A stretch of DNA of 64,000 nucleotides from Rodentibacter rarus (GTDB lineage Bacteria > Pseudomonadota > Gammaproteobacteria > Enterobacterales > Pasteurellaceae), in the NCBI RefSeq assembly GCF_001998965.1, contig NZ_MLHJ01000001.1, positions 1 through 64,000 of the forward strand, written 5' to 3'. The position numbers and the translations under genes are program-made. Of this stretch, positions 47,758 to 59,074 are shown in pieces (positions within the stretch are counted from its first letter, which is position 1; each line of letters opens with the position of its first letter). The notes beneath the pieces were generated by a model. The model saw nothing but the letters and a program-made list of their open reading frames with translations. It was not told the origin of the DNA and ran no database searches.

Positions 47758-48693
47758 CTAATTCTTTATCTGTGCTTCGATTTGGCGTAACACCGTTTCT
47801 TTGGCTTGGGTAGGATTGAGACTATCTAACCATTGAACCGGTGTTTTCCAGCCCCGTAACCAAGTGATTTGGCGTTTGGCGAGTTGGCGGGTGGCGCAAA
47901 TACCACGAAATACCATTTCATCGTGCTCATATTTGCCTTGCAAATAGTCCCACATTTGGCGATAGCCCACGCAGCGGATAGAAGGTAAATCCGCTGTGAG
48001 ATCGCCTCGTGCATAGAGTTTTTCCACTTCTTGTTGAAAACCCAATTCAATCATTTTATGAAAACGTTGTTCTATTCGATTATGCAAAATATGGCGATCT
48101 TCAGGGGCAATGGCAAATTGCATGATCTCATAGGGTAGGGTTTCGCCCTTTTGTTCAGTCAACTCAGTGAGGGATTTTCCCGTAATATAGAAAACTTCTA
48201 AGGCTCGATTGATGCGCTGACTATCATTAGGATTGATGCGTTGTGCAGAAATCGGATCAATTTTTGCCAGTTCATGGTGCAGCATCGCCCAACCTTGCTG
48301 TGCGGCTTTTTGTTCAATCTCGGCACGGATTGCTTCATCTGCTGAGGGTAAAGGGGATAACCCTTCAAGTAAGGCTTTGTAGTAGAGCATAGTGCCACCC
48401 ACAAGCAGAGGGATTTTGCCCTGTGAGGTAATGTCTGCCATTTCCTGTAAGGCATCTTCACGAAAATTCATGGCGGAATAGCTTTCCGCCGGATCTAAAA
48501 TATCAATGAGGCGGTGGGGAGCTAAAGCCAATTCTTCTTTGGAGGGTTTTGCCGTGCCAATGTCCATTCCTTTATAAATTAAGGCGGAATCCACGCTAAT
48601 GATTTCCACCGGCAACTGTTGACGCAGTTGAATGGCTAAATCCGTTTTACCGGAGGCGGTAGGCCCCATTAAAAAAATTGCAGTTGGTTTCAT
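47758..48693 (-). CDS. miaA: tRNA dimethylallyltransferase
   Basis: Adds the isopentenyl group to A37 of tRNAs reading U-initial codons. 311 residues; P-loop [11 protein letters not shown] at the start, [18 protein letters not shown] and the [17 protein letters not shown]-like region. It begins one base after the mutL stop and is followed by glnE, so it is probably translated from the same transcript. Confidence 0.96.
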   Translation of the reverse strand: MKPTAIFLMGPTASGKTDLAIQLRQQLPVEIISVDSALIYKGMDIGTAKPSKEELALAPHRLIDILDPAESYSAMNFREDALQEMADITSQGKIPLLVGGTMLYYKALLEGLSPLPSADEAIRAEIEQKAAQQGWAMLHHELAKIDPISAQRINPNDSQRINRALEVFYITGKSLTELTEQKGETLPYEIMQFAIAPEDRHILHNRIEQRFHKMIELGFQQEVEKLYARGDLTADLPSIRCVGYRQMWDYLQGKYEHDEMVFRGICATRQLAKRQITWLRGWKTPVQWLDSLNPTQAKETVLRQIEAQIKN

Positions 48694-50598
48694 TTAGAGT
48701 TCGTCTAATAAAGGTTGCCAATTTATCGGCTTGAGTAAATGGTTAAATTCATCCCGATTGTCGTTATTGAGCAAGCGTTCCACCTCGCTTAATAATTTAA
48801 CCGCATCGGCAAATACGTTGAACACTTTGCTTTCTAACTTTGTGCAAAGTGCGGTCAAAAATGGGGGGGAATTTTCAGTTTCGTTGAGTAATCCCATCAC
48901 GCATTTTTGTAAGTTTTGTGTGCGTAATATCAGCGGTACTCGATTGAGGGTTAGGCGTAGTTGGGCTTTGTTTCCGATAAATTCAAAACCAACTTGTGCA
49001 AAATCTTCCGCTTTTTTTTCCCATTCGTTAAATTGCTTTTCCGTTAGACGAAATACGATAGGGATCAATAAAGGTTGTTGCTCAATTTGGGATTGCTGTA
49101 AAGCCAGTTTCCATTGCAAATGTTGTAATTTTTCCAAAGAAAGCAAAAAATAATCTTGGTTTTGTTGGAGTAATAACGCTCGGTTTTCTATGAGCGATAA
49201 GGCACGCAAATGTGATGGATTGTCGCTTATCTCTGTTGGCACAATGATTGATGGCGGTGTAGGTTTTGTCGTTTTTTCATCATGTTGTGTCGCACCCAAT
49301 AGTTCGCCATAGAGTTTCTGCTCGGTTTTGCTTGGCTGTTCGGCACGATAATTTTCCCGATAATCACGATATCCTTGATGTGATGAAGGGATATTGTGGG
49401 CAGAAAAGTGCGGTAGATTTTGCGCTGATTTTGTCTCACTTTTTTCCATGGAAAAATTCGCTGCGAACATATTTTGCCCGGCTGCTGCACGATTGGGCTT
49501 AGGAGCGTAATCCTTGTGATAAGTCGCAGCAGGCTCACGCACCACATTTTCTGAGCGATTTTCAACCGCACTTTCTTTTGGGTAGAGAAGTGGAATCGCC
49601 TGTTGGCTCTCTAATGCGTGACTTACCCCTTCATAAATGAAATCGTGAATAAGGCGTTGTTGATGAAAACGCACCTCGTGTTTGGTGGGGTGTACGTTCA
49701 CATCCACCTCATGAGGATTGAGATCAATAAACAGCACAAAAGCCGGGTAGCTTTCGTTAGGTAAATGCGCTGCATAGGCTTGGCGAATGGCATGAGTAAT
49801 GACTTTATCACGCACCATTCGTCCATTGATATAGCAATAACTCAGATCATTTTGTGTGCGGCTAAAGTTGGGGGTAGCAATCCAGCCGGAAAGGTGGAGA
49901 TCATTGTGTTTCCAATCAATACGCAGTGCATGTTTGACAAATTCTTCCCCGCAAATGGCCGCCACCCGTTTGAGTTGTTGGGAAAGCTCGATAGCCGGAC
50001 GATATTGACGAACCACTTTGCCATTGTGGGTGAGAGTGAAAGCGATATTAAATTTTGCCAGTGCAATGCGGCGAATCACTTCATCAATATGGGCAAATTC
50101 GGTTTTATCGGTTCGCAAAAATTTACGGCGGGCAGGGGTGTTGAAAAACAAATTCGCCACTTCTACTGTGGTGCCAACCGGGTGAGAGGCCGGCGTGATG
50201 GTCGTTTCCATGTCACGCCCTTGGGCGTACACTTGCCATGCTTCGTTTTGTTCAGCCGTGCGTGAGGTGAGGGTTAAACGGGAAACGGCGCTGATACTCG
50301 CCAAGGCTTCGCCACGAAAGCCTAAACTTAAAATCGTTTCGAGATCCTCTAAATCGGCAATTTTACTAGTGGCGTGACGGGCAAGGGCGAGGCTTAATTC
50401 CGCTTTGGGGATACCGCTGCCATTGTCACGGATACGGATAAGCGTTGCGCCGCCATTTTCAATATCCACTTGGATTTTATTGGCACCGGCATCCAAACTA
50501 TTTTCAACCAATTCTTTCACTACCGAAGCAGGACGTTCCACCACTTCACCGGCGGCAATTTGGTTGGCAAGTTGGGGGGAAAGAATTTTAATCGCCAT
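48694..50598 (-). CDS. mutL: DNA mismatch repair protein
   Basis: Links MutS mismatch recognition to MutH and UvrD, both encoded in this window. 634 residues; GHKL ATPase N-terminus with [25 protein letters not shown] and [17 protein letters not shown]; variable proline/serine-rich linker; C-terminal dimerisation domain. No DQHA(X)2E(X)4E endonuclease motif is seen, as expected in species with MutH. Confidence 0.96.
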   Translation of the reverse strand: MAIKILSPQLANQIAAGEVVERPASVVKELVENSLDAGANKIQVDIENGGATLIRIRDNGSGIPKAELSLALARHATSKIADLEDLETILSLGFRGEALASISAVSRLTLTSRTAEQNEAWQVYAQGRDMETTITPASHPVGTTVEVANLFFNTPARRKFLRTDKTEFAHIDEVIRRIALAKFNIAFTLTHNGKVVRQYRPAIELSQQLKRVAAICGEEFVKHALRIDWKHNDLHLSGWIATPNFSRTQNDLSYCYINGRMVRDKVITHAIRQAYAAHLPNESYPAFVLFIDLNPHEVDVNVHPTKHEVRFHQQRLIHDFIYEGVSHALESQQAIPLLYPKESAVENRSENVVREPAATYHKDYAPKPNRAAAGQNMFAANFSMEKSETKSAQNLPHFSAHNIPSSHQGYRDYRENYRAEQPSKTEQKLYGELLGATQHDEKTTKPTPPSIIVPTEISDNPSHLRALSLIENRALLLQQNQDYFLLSLEKLQHLQWKLALQQSQIEQQPLLIPIVFRLTEKQFNEWEKKAEDFAQVGFEFIGNKAQLRLTLNRVPLILRTQNLQKCVMGLLNETENSPPFLTALCTKLESKVFNVFADAVKLLSEVERLLNNDNRDEFNHLLKPINWQPLLDEL

Positions 50599-52085
50599 TA
50601 TTTTTCCCTTAATTTAATTTTTTGACCGGTCACGACTTTACCGTTTTTTAATGTCGGGTTGAGTTTTAAAATTTGGTTTACCGGAATATTATACTCCCGT
50701 GAAACCGCATAAATTGTTTGATCCTTTTTGATGGTGTGATAGCGAGGAATAGCCGCTTTTTTACTTTCAGTATTGCTGTTTTTCTTTTCCTCTTTTTTAT
50801 CGGTTTTTTTATTGTCTTTTTTATCTGCTGATTTTGTTGTTTTTTCCGTTTTTGGGTTTTCAGCTATTTTTTGATTTTTACCGTTATCCGGAATTTTAAT
50901 GGTTTCACCTATCCAGAGTTCTTTACGTTTTAATTTGTTAAGAGCAATAATATCCGCCACTTTGACTTCATATTTATTGGCAAGGCTACTAATACTTTCA
51001 CTCTTTTTCACTTTATGGCGAATACCGCTGTCTTTAATTTCTCCTTTGGTGGATAAAGTGCGGTCGGTTTTTTCCGATTTTTTTGTTTTTCCATTATCCG
51101 GAATTTTAATGGTTTCACCCACCCAGAGTTCTTTTCGTTTCAAATTATTAAGTGCCACAATATCGGCGACTTTCACGTCATATTTATTGGCAAGGCTACC
51201 TAAACTTTCGCCATTTTTTACCTTATGGCGAATTAAGCTGTCTTTAATTTCCCCTTTTGAGGATAAAGTGCGGTTGGTTTTGTTGCTGTTTTCTTTATCG
51301 TTCTCTTCAAAAGCCACAATGGATTTCAAATTACCGTTACGATAAGCCACAAGCCCCTCATAAATCATATAAGCGATACGGCGGCGATAGACCGGGGAAT
51401 TGAGTTTTTGTTCTTCTTCGGCATTAGAAAGAAAACCCGTTTCCACTAAAACAGAAGGAATATCCGGTGAACGCAACACACCGAGGCTGGCATGTTGTGG
51501 CGTGTTGCGACTTAATGTCGTGATTTTAGAAAAACGGCGTAAAATATTTCTGCCTATTTCATAACCGGTACGCTGGCTATGGCCAAATTGCAGATCAAGC
51601 ACCGTTTGATCTAAATATTTGTCGTTATTGTGAGAGAGAACCTTTCCCGCCCCGCCTAATAATTCAGAGCGTTTTTCATCATCTTCCAACCATTGCCCCA
51701 TTTCATCATTGGCCCGGCGGTTTGAAAGCACCCAAACCGATGCCCCCCGTTGGCTTGGGTTTAGCGATGAATCGGCATGAATGGAAACCAAATAATTGGC
51801 TTTAAATTTACGGGCGATTTCCGAACGTTCCGGTACGGAAATATAATAATCCCCGTTGCGGGTGAGAACGCCACGGAAATTAGGATCTTTATCTAATAAG
51901 GCTTTGAGTTCACGGGCGATAGAAAGGGTGACATTTTTTTCATAAATACCAAGATTACGCCCGATAGCACCGGGGTCTTTCCCGCCATGACCGGGATCAA
52001 TGGCGATGGTCCATGGTGCCGCCAAAAGGGGAGATGAAAAAACAGAGAGTATTATTCCTAAAAAAAATAAAAATTTTGTTTTCAT
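50598..52085 (-). CDS. amiB: N-acetylmuramoyl-L-alanine amidase with three LysM domains
   Basis: Periplasmic zinc amidase that splits septal peptidoglycan; 495 residues. Signal peptide ending near LLAA, amidase_3 domain ([31 protein letters not shown]), then three LysM repeats. The first two LysM units, with their linkers (RTLSxKGEIKDSxIRHKVKxxES), are nearly identical, indicating a recent internal duplication; the third is divergent and preceded by a lysine-rich linker. Lies between tsaE and mutL. Confidence 0.94.
   Translation of the reverse strand: MKTKFLFFLGIILSVFSSPLLAAPWTIAIDPGHGGKDPGAIGRNLGIYEKNVTLSIARELKALLDKDPNFRGVLTRNGDYYISVPERSEIARKFKANYLVSIHADSSLNPSQRGASVWVLSNRRANDEMGQWLEDDEKRSELLGGAGKVLSHNNDKYLDQTVLDLQFGHSQRTGYEIGRNILRRFSKITTLSRNTPQHASLGVLRSPDIPSVLVETGFLSNAEEEQKLNSPVYRRRIAYMIYEGLVAYRNGNLKSIVAFEENDKENSNKTNRTLSSKGEIKDSLIRHKVKNGESLGSLANKYDVKVADIVALNNLKRKELWVGETIKIPDNGKTKKSEKTDRTLSTKGEIKDSGIRHKVKKSESISSLANKYEVKVADIIALNKLKRKELWIGETIKIPDNGKNQKIAENPKTEKTTKSADKKDNKKTDKKEEKKNSNTESKKAAIPRYHTIKKDQTIYAVSREYNIPVNQILKLNPTLKNGKVVTGQKIKLREK
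50887..51290 (-). repeat. Tandem duplication inside amiB (about 212 bp per copy)
   Basis: The DNA encoding LysM unit 2 with its linker (about 50887-51098) repeats as unit 1 (about 51099-51290). Long identical stretches include the ATATTTATTGGCAAGGCTAC text and the uptake signal at 51056 and 51267. Confidence 0.8.
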
Positions 52086-52103
52086 GGTAAAACAGATAAA
52101 AAA

Positions 52104-52574
52104 TTAACGTTGTTGAAGAATTTGCTCACCTAAATCATTTTGGGCGATTAATGTGATGTTTCTTGCATCATCATAATAATCAATATTGACCAATAAATCA
52201 GCCGGAGGAAGAATATCCTCCCCTTTTTCAGCCCACTCAATCAGGCAAATGGACTCTTTGGCAAAATAATCCCGAATGCCCATAAATTCCAATTCTTCCG
52301 GGTCGGCAAGACGATACAAATCAAAATGATAAATCATTTTCCCGGCAATATTGTATTCTTCCACAAGGGTGTAAGTGGGGCTTTTTACCTTGCCTTGGAA
52401 ACCTAAACCTTGCACCATGCCTCGTGTGAGTGTGGTTTTGCCCGCACCTAAATCACCGTTTAAATATAATATAACGGCACGTTTGGCATGACAGCCTAAA
52501 ATGGTTTCGGCCAATTTTTTGCCAAAACGCAACATCGTGGCTTCATCAGGAATATACTGGGTTAACGCATTCAT
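52104..52574 (-). CDS. tsaE: tRNA threonylcarbamoyladenosine biosynthesis ATPase
   Basis: ATPase partner of TsaD/TsaB in forming t6A37 on ANN-decoding tRNAs. 156 residues; Walker A GDLGAGKTTLTRG and conserved KSPTYTLVEEY and HFDLYRL segments. First gene of the tsaE-amiB-mutL-miaA-glnE series. Confidence 0.95.
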   Translation of the reverse strand: MNALTQYIPDEATMLRFGKKLAETILGCHAKRAVILYLNGDLGAGKTTLTRGMVQGLGFQGKVKSPTYTLVEEYNIAGKMIYHFDLYRLADPEELEFMGIRDYFAKESICLIEWAEKGEDILPPADLLVNIDYYDDARNITLIAQNDLGEQILQQR

Positions 52575-52697
52575 GGATTGATGATTATCGAAGTCAAAAA
52601 CAGTCTGAAATTCTACCGCACTTTTGCGTTTTTCGCTAAGGGGATTTTCCCGCTATTTGTGTTTGTTTGATAAAAATGTTCAGCGTTTTATCAACAA

Positions 52698-52725
52698 AAA
52701 ATCCATCGCCTTTCGGCAATGGATT
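52698..52725 (-). terminator. Terminator of the tRNA-Gly pair
   Basis: ATCCATTGCC pairs with GGCGATGGAT (one wobble) around GAAA on the minus strand, followed by T5-6, directly after the second tRNA. Confidence 0.88.
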
Positions 52726-52731
52726 GGAATT

Positions 52732-52807
52732 TGGAGCGGGAAACGAGGCTCGAACTCGCGACCCCAACCTTGGCAAGGTTGTGCTCTACCAACTGAGCTA
52801 TTCCCGC
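52732..52807 (-). tRNA. glyV: tRNA-Gly (GCC)
   Basis: 76-base tRNA gene including encoded CCA. Acceptor GCGGGAA/TTCCCGC, D-loop GCTCAGTTGGTAGAGC, anticodon GCC in CTTGCCAAG, T-arm GGGGTCGCGAGTTCGAGCC. Differs from the neighbouring copy by one base pair in the anticodon stem (C-G in the other is changed here to A-T type pairing). The symbol is by analogy with enterobacteria. Confidence 0.95.
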
Positions 52808-52821
52808 AGAGAATGTAGGAT

Positions 52822-52897
<76 letters not shown>

Positions 52898-52990
52898 AGT
52901 TCACTTAAGTGAATGGAGTGGCATTATACGAATATTTTGATCCCTTGCAAGGGCAAATTGCTCAAAATCACTTGCCTGATTAAGTTTTCA

Positions 52991-53539
52991 TCAATCTAAT
53001 TGAATGAAATGATCTCGATAATAGGCGAGTTCTTTGATGGATTCACGAATATCATCTAGTGCTAAATGGGTATTCGCTTTTTTAAAACCTTCTAAAATTT
53101 CAGGTTTCCAGCGTGCTGCCAGTTCTTTTAAGGTGCTGACATCTAAATGACGGTAATGGAAATAATCAGCTAATTCCGGCATATATTGATAAAGAAAGCG
53201 TTTGTCCTGAGCGATACTGTTGCCACAAATCGGCGATGCCCCTTTGGGCACCCAGCGTTTTAAAAAATCCAAAGTTTGTAATTCGGCAGCCCGTTCGGTG
53301 AGTTTGCTGGCTTTTACCCGATCCACTAAACCGTTTTCTGTGTGGGTTTTAACACACCATTCTGACATTTTTCCTAATAATTCATCGCTTTGGTGAATGG
53401 CAAGCACAGGCCCTTCTGCCAAAATATTTAAGTTTTTATCGGTGACAATGGTGGCGATTTCAATAATCCGTTCTTTTTCCGGATTAAGCCCCGTCATTTC
53501 CAGATCAATCCAAATCAGATTTTGTTTATCTAATGGCAT
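52991..53539 (-). CDS. orn: Oligoribonuclease
   Basis: 3'-5' exonuclease that degrades the last 2- to 5-mers of RNA. 182 residues; DEDDh active site with [11 protein letters not shown] and [16 protein letters not shown] chose ATG 53539 ([12 protein letters not shown]); the frame remains open to 53671 but that extension overlaps the divergent rsgA and has no family similarity. Confidence 0.95.
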   Translation of the reverse strand: MPLDKQNLIWIDLEMTGLNPEKERIIEIATIVTDKNLNILAEGPVLAIHQSDELLGKMSEWCVKTHTENGLVDRVKASKLTERAAELQTLDFLKRWVPKGASPICGNSIAQDKRFLYQYMPELADYFHYRHLDVSTLKELAARWKPEILEGFKKANTHLALDDIRESIKELAYYRDHFIQLD

Positions 53540-53609
53540 AATATAAGGTATCCTATGTAAAAATTTTTTCCATTCTATCAAAATCACAATAAAAAACGAC
53601 CGCACTTTT

Positions 53610-54650
53610 ATGGCTAAACGAAAACTGACCCGAAACCAAGCCCGCCGAATTGAATCCAACCATGCCCGCACTTTGCATCGTCATCATAAAAAAGACATTG
53701 AATGGCAAGATGATATGTTAGGGGAGTCGCAAGAAGGGATTGTGGTGACCCGTTATTCCGTGCATGCGGATGTGGAGAATACACAAGGAGAAATTTGCCG
53801 TTGTAATTTACGCCGTACCCTTTCAAGTTTGGTGGTGGGCGATCTCGTGATTTGGCGAAAAGGCAACGAGCAATTGCAAGGTGTCAGTGGGGTGATTGAA
53901 GCCATTCAGCCAAGGAAAAATGAGCTGACCAGACCGGATTATTATGATGGTTTGAAACCCATTGCAGCAAACATTGATCGCATTATTATCGTTTCCGCTG
54001 TTTTACCCGCCCTTTCTCTCAACATTATTGATCGCTATCTTGTGGTGTGTGAAAACGCAGGAATTGACCCTGTTATAGTGGTGAATAAAGCGGATCTCTT
54101 GACCTCAGCGCAAGAAAAAGAGGTTGACGAACAGTTAAAAATTTATCGTGATATTGGCTATCAAACCCTTATGGTTTCCGCTCAAAATGGAAAAAATATG
54201 GAAAAATTGACCGCACTTTTCCGTGAAGGAACATCCATTTTTGTTGGGCAATCCGGTGTGGGGAAATCAAGCCTGATTAATCATATTTTCCCGACGGTGA
54301 ATGCACAAGTGGGGGCGGTGAGTGAAACCTCTGGATTGGGACAACATACCACCACCTCATCTCGTCTTTATCATCTACCTCAAGGGGGAAGTTTAATTGA
54401 TTCACCGGGGATTAGAGAATTTGGCTTATGGCATTTAGATAAAGAGCAGATAACCAAAGGATACCGAGAGTTTCAATATGTGTTAGGGACCTGTAAATTC
54501 CGTGATTGCCAACATTTACATGATCCCGGTTGTGCTTTGCGTGAGGCAGTGGAGGAAGGACGAATTTCTCCGATACGTTATGAAAACTATCACAAACTTA
54601 TCGAAAGTTTATCCGAAACGAAATCACAGAGACATTTTTCGATAACGTGA
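53610..54650 (+). CDS. rsgA: Ribosome small subunit-dependent GTPase A
   Basis: Circularly permuted GTPase that aids late 30S maturation. 346 residues; OB-fold N-terminus, G4 NKADLL before G1 [12 protein letters not shown], and a C-terminal zinc knuckle ([14 protein letters not shown]). Divergent from orn; an uptake signal complement lies immediately before the ATG. Confidence 0.95.
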   Translation: MAKRKLTRNQARRIESNHARTLHRHHKKDIEWQDDMLGESQEGIVVTRYSVHADVENTQGEICRCNLRRTLSSLVVGDLVIWRKGNEQLQGVSGVIEAIQPRKNELTRPDYYDGLKPIAANIDRIIIVSAVLPALSLNIIDRYLVVCENAGIDPVIVVNKADLLTSAQEKEVDEQLKIYRDIGYQTLMVSAQNGKNMEKLTALFREGTSIFVGQSGVGKSSLINHIFPTVNAQVGAVSETSGLGQHTTTSSRLYHLPQGGSLIDSPGIREFGLWHLDKEQITKGYREFQYVLGTCKFRDCQHLHDPGCALREAVEEGRISPIRYENYHKLIESLSETKSQRHFSIT

Positions 54651-54802
54651 TTTGCAAGGTTGTCGGCATTATGGCGAGATTTTTAGTTGATGGGTTAATG
54701 CTATGGATCTTCTTTTCATCAAAGGATTGCATTCAGATAAAAAGTCGTCACCTTACCATTCTTAAAATGTGAATAAAATGTAAAATTCCACCTATTTTTT
54801 TG

Positions 54803-54818
54803 AAGAAAACGTTTGCGT
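54803..54818. promoter_or_regulatory. PurR-like operator upstream of the TRAP operon
   Basis: AAGAAAACGTTTGCGT matches 15 of 16 positions of ACGAAAACGTTTGCGT, the reverse complement of a common PUR box form. It lies 95 bases before the TRAP binding-protein start. Another LacI/GalR-family regulator could use the same core. Confidence 0.55.
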
Positions 54819-54912
54819 AATAGGAAAAATAGGCGTATATATTCTAACGTGTTTCGGAGAAAGTTTGAGATCCGTTTCCATTCCTTCCTTTCCATATTTA
54901 AGAGGGCTTTTT

Positions 54913-55875
54913 ATGAAAACATTATTAAAATTATCACTTGCAGCAACGCTTGCGATGAGTGCGATGTCTGGGCAAGCGGAAGAAAAATTTATTACGATTG
55001 GTACCGGTGGTCAAACAGGGGTTTATTATGTGGTGGGGCAGTCCATTTGCCAATTGGTAAACCGTGATACGGCAAAAACACAAATAAAATGTAATGCGCC
55101 TTCTACAGGTGCATCGGTTGCTAATCTCAACGCCATTGCGGCTCAAGAAATGGATATGGGAATTGCTCAATCAGACTGGCAATATCACGCTTACAACGGT
55201 TCGAGTTCTTTTGAAAATAAGAAAAATGATAAATTGCGTGCCGTGTTTTCTATTCACCCTGAACCTTTTACTGTGATGGTTCGCAAGGATGCAAATATAG
55301 CGACTTTTGATGATTTGAAAGGTAAACGTGTCAATGTGGGGGATCCGGGCTCCGGTACACGTGCTACCATGAACGTGATTCTTGCGGCAAAGGGCTGGTC
55401 GGATAAAGTCTTTAAAGTCGCTTCTGAGCTTAAGCCATCTGAAATGGCATCGGTGATGTGCGATAACAATTTAGATGCGATTACTTATAATGTTGGACAT
55501 CCAAATGGTGCACTGAAAGAAGCCGCTGCCTCTTGCGATACACAATTGGTTCCTGTCTCGGGAGAAGCTATCGATAAATTGGTTGCAGACCATTCTTACT
55601 ATGCTAAAGCTGTGATTCCGGGGGGGTTATACAAGGGATCCGATAATCCGGTGGAAACCTTTGGTGTTTATGCCACACTTGTTACCTCATCAGATGTGGA
55701 TGCAGATAAAGTCTATGCTGTAGTGAAAGCAGTATTTGATAATTTTGATCGCTTTAAACGTTTGCATCCTGCATTTGCGCATCTTAAAGCGGAAGATATG
55801 ATAAAAAATGCTCTTTCCGCACCATTACACGACGGAGCAGTACGTTACTATAAAGAGCGTGGTTGGATTCAATAA
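54913..55875 (+). CDS. TAXI-family TRAP transporter solute-binding protein
   Basis: Periplasmic binding protein of 320 residues with a signal peptide ending near SGQAEE. The TAXI family pattern is clear: FITIGTGGQTGVYYVVGQSIC, GASVANLNAI, and GDPGSGTRATMNVIL. Ligands of TAXI proteins are mostly unknown; glutamate or dicarboxylates have been proposed. Start ATG 54913 follows AGAGGG; an upstream in-frame ATG-like start at 54865 adds 16 non-signal residues. First gene of a three-gene operon with the fused permease and UspA. Confidence 0.92.
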   Translation: MKTLLKLSLAATLAMSAMSGQAEEKFITIGTGGQTGVYYVVGQSICQLVNRDTAKTQIKCNAPSTGASVANLNAIAAQEMDMGIAQSDWQYHAYNGSSSFENKKNDKLRAVFSIHPEPFTVMVRKDANIATFDDLKGKRVNVGDPGSGTRATMNVILAAKGWSDKVFKVASELKPSEMASVMCDNNLDAITYNVGHPNGALKEAAASCDTQLVPVSGEAIDKLVADHSYYAKAVIPGGLYKGSDNPVETFGVYATLVTSSDVDADKVYAVVKAVFDNFDRFKRLHPAFAHLKAEDMIKNALSAPLHDGAVRYYKERGWIQ

Positions 55876-55974
55876 TTGATGAATCTGTGTTTTGATAAAA
55901 TGGGAAGTTGTAAGTTTGTGTGGCGCACGATTTGCAATTTTCCATTTTGATTTTTTTATCTCTTCGGGGGATTT

Positions 55975-58608
55975 ATGTCCGAAAAAAGCAAGGCAGTTGA
56001 TTATGATGAACTGCAAGATATGGTGGCATCAAATGATTCTGGTGGGCGCAACCCCAGTGGTTTGGCAAAAAAATTGATTGTATTGACTGCTATATTGTGG
56101 TCGTTATTTCAAATTTATTACACTTCACCTTTTCCTTTTTGGTTGCAAGAAGTGTTGCGTAATATGGACTTAGACTTAAACGTGGTAGTGGATGATACCA
56201 AAGCTCGTTCTATCCACCTAGCATTTGCAATATTTTTAGCCTATCTTTCCTTTCCAGCCTTTGCCGACTCACCCAAACACCGTATTCCTTGGCAAGATTG
56301 GCTTTTTGCCTCTGTTGGCGCATTTTTAGCGGCTTACTACATTTTTTTCTATGAAGGGCTTGTTACCCGATTTGGCGCACCGAATATACAAGACATCATT
56401 GCTGGTTGTTTGGGGTTGGGATTATTACTTGAGGCTTGTCGCCGTAGTTTAGGGTTACCGTTGGTGATCATCGCCATTATCTTTTTACTTTATAACTACT
56501 TGGGACAATTTTTGCCATCTAGTTGGATTATTAGCCATCGTTCAGGATCATTTTCCCAGATTATTAACCAACAGTGGATTACAACGGAAGGTGTATTTGG
56601 CGTGGCACTAGGCGTGTCAACAAAATATGTGTTTTTATTTGTTTTGTTTGGGGCATTGCTCGATAAAGCAGGGGCTGGGAACTACTTTATTAAAACAGCC
56701 TTTGCCTATCTTGGTCATTTAAGCGGTGGCCCGGGGAAAGCCGCCGTCGTATCTTCGGCATTAACAGGTTTGGTGTCTGGCTCTTCAATTGCGAACGTGG
56801 TTACAACGGGAACCTTTACTATTCCGATGATGAAACGTGTTGGATTAAGTGCTGAGAAAGCGGGGGCTATTGAGGTAGCTTCTTCTGTTAATGGACAGAT
56901 TATGCCGCCTGTAATGGGGGCGGCGGCATTCTTGATGATTGAGTATGTTAATATGCCCTATAGCCAGTTGATTACTCACGCCTTTTTACCCGCTTTCATT
57001 TCCTACATTGCGTTAGTGTATATTGTGCATCTTGAAGCACAAAAAATGGGATTACGTGGTTTAGCCCGTGTTGATCCGGTTAGCCCAATCCTTATCACGC
57101 TCTTAAAAATAGTTAGTTATATACTTGTGGTAACGGGATTGGCTATAGTGGTTTATTACGGTTTAGGCTGGATCAAAAATGTGACGCCTGATTGGGCATT
57201 TTTGATTGTTTGTGTCTTGCTGGGAATCATTTATTTAGGGTTAATTCGCCGTGTTGCACAGTTCCCTGACTTGGAATTAGATGACCCAAATTCACCTGTG
57301 GCGGTTTTACCTCACCGTAAACCGACAGTTAATGCAGGGTTGCATTTCTTACTGCCTGTGGTGGTGTTAATGTGGTGTTTAATGGTGGAACAATTTTCTC
57401 CGGGGTTGTCAGCATTTTGGGGAACCTTAGTCCTTGCTGTTATTTTAATCACTCAACGCCCTTTACTGAGTTTTTTCCGTCAGGATCCGGGTAATCCTGT
57501 GGCTCTGTTAAAACAAGGAGTAAAAGAACTCATTGATGGTTTAGAGTCGGGGGCGCGTAATATGATCGGCATTGGCATTGCAACCGCAACGGCAGGGATT
57601 ATTGTGGGTGTTGTTTCACTTACAGGCTTTGGCGTGCAACTCTCAAGTATCATTGAAATACTGTCAATGGGTAACATTTTATTAATGTTAATCCTTGTGG
57701 CTATCTTTAGCCTTATTTTGGGAATGGGCTTGCCAACCACCGCAAACTATATTGTGGTATCCTCGTTGATGGCGATTGTTATCGTTGAAGTGGGTAGACA
57801 AAATGGTTTAATTGTGCCACTGGTTGCCGTGCATTTATTCGTGTTTTATTTTGGGATTATGGCTGACGTTACGCCACCTGTAGGGTTGGCTTCCTTTGCA
57901 GCCGCTGCGATTTCTGGCGGTAGCCCGATTAAAACAGGGGTACAAGCATTCTATTACAGTATGAGAACTGTCATTTTACCCTTCTTATTTATTTTCAATA
58001 CTGATCTCTTACTCATTGATGTTGGTTGGCAAAAGGGTATTTTAGTTTTTATTAGTGCAACAACAGGGATTTTGATTTTTACTGCTGCAACAATGGGTTA
58101 TTTCCAAACGAAAAATAAATTATGGGAAAGTGCTATTCTCATATTAGCGGCATTAATGTTGTTCCGTCCCGGGATATTTATGGAACATATTTCGCCAACA
58201 GAGCGTTATGTTGAGCCCGTACGAATCAGCCAAGAAATCACCAATGTTGAGGTGGGGAATTCATTAAAGATTAAAGTGTCAGGATTAAACCCTTATGGTA
58301 AAGCCATTGAATTTTATTCACTATTGACTGTTCCGGCTGGGGAAACCGGTGAGGAGCGTATTAAAGCGCTTGGCTTAACTTTATTAGACACGGGAGAAAC
58401 GATTGAGATGAATGGTACATCAACAGCAAAAATCTTAATTGATAACGTTGAGTTAGACTCACCTGCCGCAAAAGCCGGCTTGAATTGGGATCAAACCATA
58501 CTTGAGGTATCTGTGCCGAAAAACGCATTGCCAAAAGAATTAATGTTTATTCCTGCATTCTTAATGGTATTTTTTGTCATTTGGCATCAACGTCGTCGAA
58601 TGAGATGA
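55975..58608 (+). CDS. TRAP transporter fused permease (DctQM-like), TAXI-linked
   Basis: Large 877-residue inner-membrane protein that fuses the small and large TRAP permease domains; more than a dozen hydrophobic segments. Characteristic regions include SGSSIANVVTTGTFTIPMMKRVG, MPPVMGAAAFLM and GMGLPTTANYIV. The last ~150 residues form a soluble C-terminal domain (DUF3394-like). Works with the TAXI protein encoded upstream to import an acid substrate with Na+ or H+. Confidence 0.93.
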   Translation: MSEKSKAVDYDELQDMVASNDSGGRNPSGLAKKLIVLTAILWSLFQIYYTSPFPFWLQEVLRNMDLDLNVVVDDTKARSIHLAFAIFLAYLSFPAFADSPKHRIPWQDWLFASVGAFLAAYYIFFYEGLVTRFGAPNIQDIIAGCLGLGLLLEACRRSLGLPLVIIAIIFLLYNYLGQFLPSSWIISHRSGSFSQIINQQWITTEGVFGVALGVSTKYVFLFVLFGALLDKAGAGNYFIKTAFAYLGHLSGGPGKAAVVSSALTGLVSGSSIANVVTTGTFTIPMMKRVGLSAEKAGAIEVASSVNGQIMPPVMGAAAFLMIEYVNMPYSQLITHAFLPAFISYIALVYIVHLEAQKMGLRGLARVDPVSPILITLLKIVSYILVVTGLAIVVYYGLGWIKNVTPDWAFLIVCVLLGIIYLGLIRRVAQFPDLELDDPNSPVAVLPHRKPTVNAGLHFLLPVVVLMWCLMVEQFSPGLSAFWGTLVLAVILITQRPLLSFFRQDPGNPVALLKQGVKELIDGLESGARNMIGIGIATATAGIIVGVVSLTGFGVQLSSIIEILSMGNILLMLILVAIFSLILGMGLPTTANYIVVSSLMAIVIVEVGRQNGLIVPLVAVHLFVFYFGIMADVTPPVGLASFAAAAISGGSPIKTGVQAFYYSMRTVILPFLFIFNTDLLLIDVGWQKGILVFISATTGILIFTAATMGYFQTKNKLWESAILILAALMLFRPGIFMEHISPTERYVEPVRISQEITNVEVGNSLKIKVSGLNPYGKAIEFYSLLTVPAGETGEERIKALGLTLLDTGETIEMNGTSTAKILIDNVELDSPAAKAGLNWDQTILEVSVPKNALPKELMFIPAFLMVFFVIWHQRRRMR

Positions 58609-58651
58609 TATTCTGCCCCAACAGTGGGGCAGTTCAACCAAAAGAGGTTAT

Positions 58652-59074
58652 ATGTACAATAACTTGTTATTAGTGATTGATTTAAACAATCCGGCAACAG
58701 CAAAAACCGTTGTCGATAATGCTTTACAACTGACGGCTAATAATCCAGAGGCAGTGTATCGGGTCGTTACGATTGTCGAACCTGTTGATGATAGTTTTAT
58801 TTCTGCCTTTTTACCGAAAAACTTTGATAAATCTTTAATTAACGAGGTAAAAAATGCACTGCATCGTTTTACTGAAAAACATTTTCCCATAACGGCAAAG
58901 GTACAACATATTGTGGCACACGGCACAATTTATGAAGAAATTATACGAATTTCAGAAGAGAAAGCGGTGGATTTAATTATCATGCTTGCAAGTAGCAAAT
59001 CCTCCGTTAAATTTAGTAATAATACTCGCCGAGTCGTTAAATATGGTACGAAGCCAATGTTGATCTTGAAATAG
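58652..59074 (+). CDS. Universal stress protein (UspA family)
   Basis: 140-residue UspA-domain protein starting MYNNLLLVIDL, ending VVKYGTKPMLILK. The ATP-binding GxxG-9-GS signature is not obvious, so it may be a non-ATP-binding or diverged form. TRAP transporters often carry such a partner; in Halomonas the UspA-like TeaD modulates TeaABC. A regulatory role for this transporter is inferred. Confidence 0.85.
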   Translation: MYNNLLLVIDLNNPATAKTVVDNALQLTANNPEAVYRVVTIVEPVDDSFISAFLPKNFDKSLINEVKNALHRFTEKHFPITAKVQHIVAHGTIYEEIIRISEEKAVDLIIMLASSKSSVKFSNNTRRVVKYGTKPMLILK

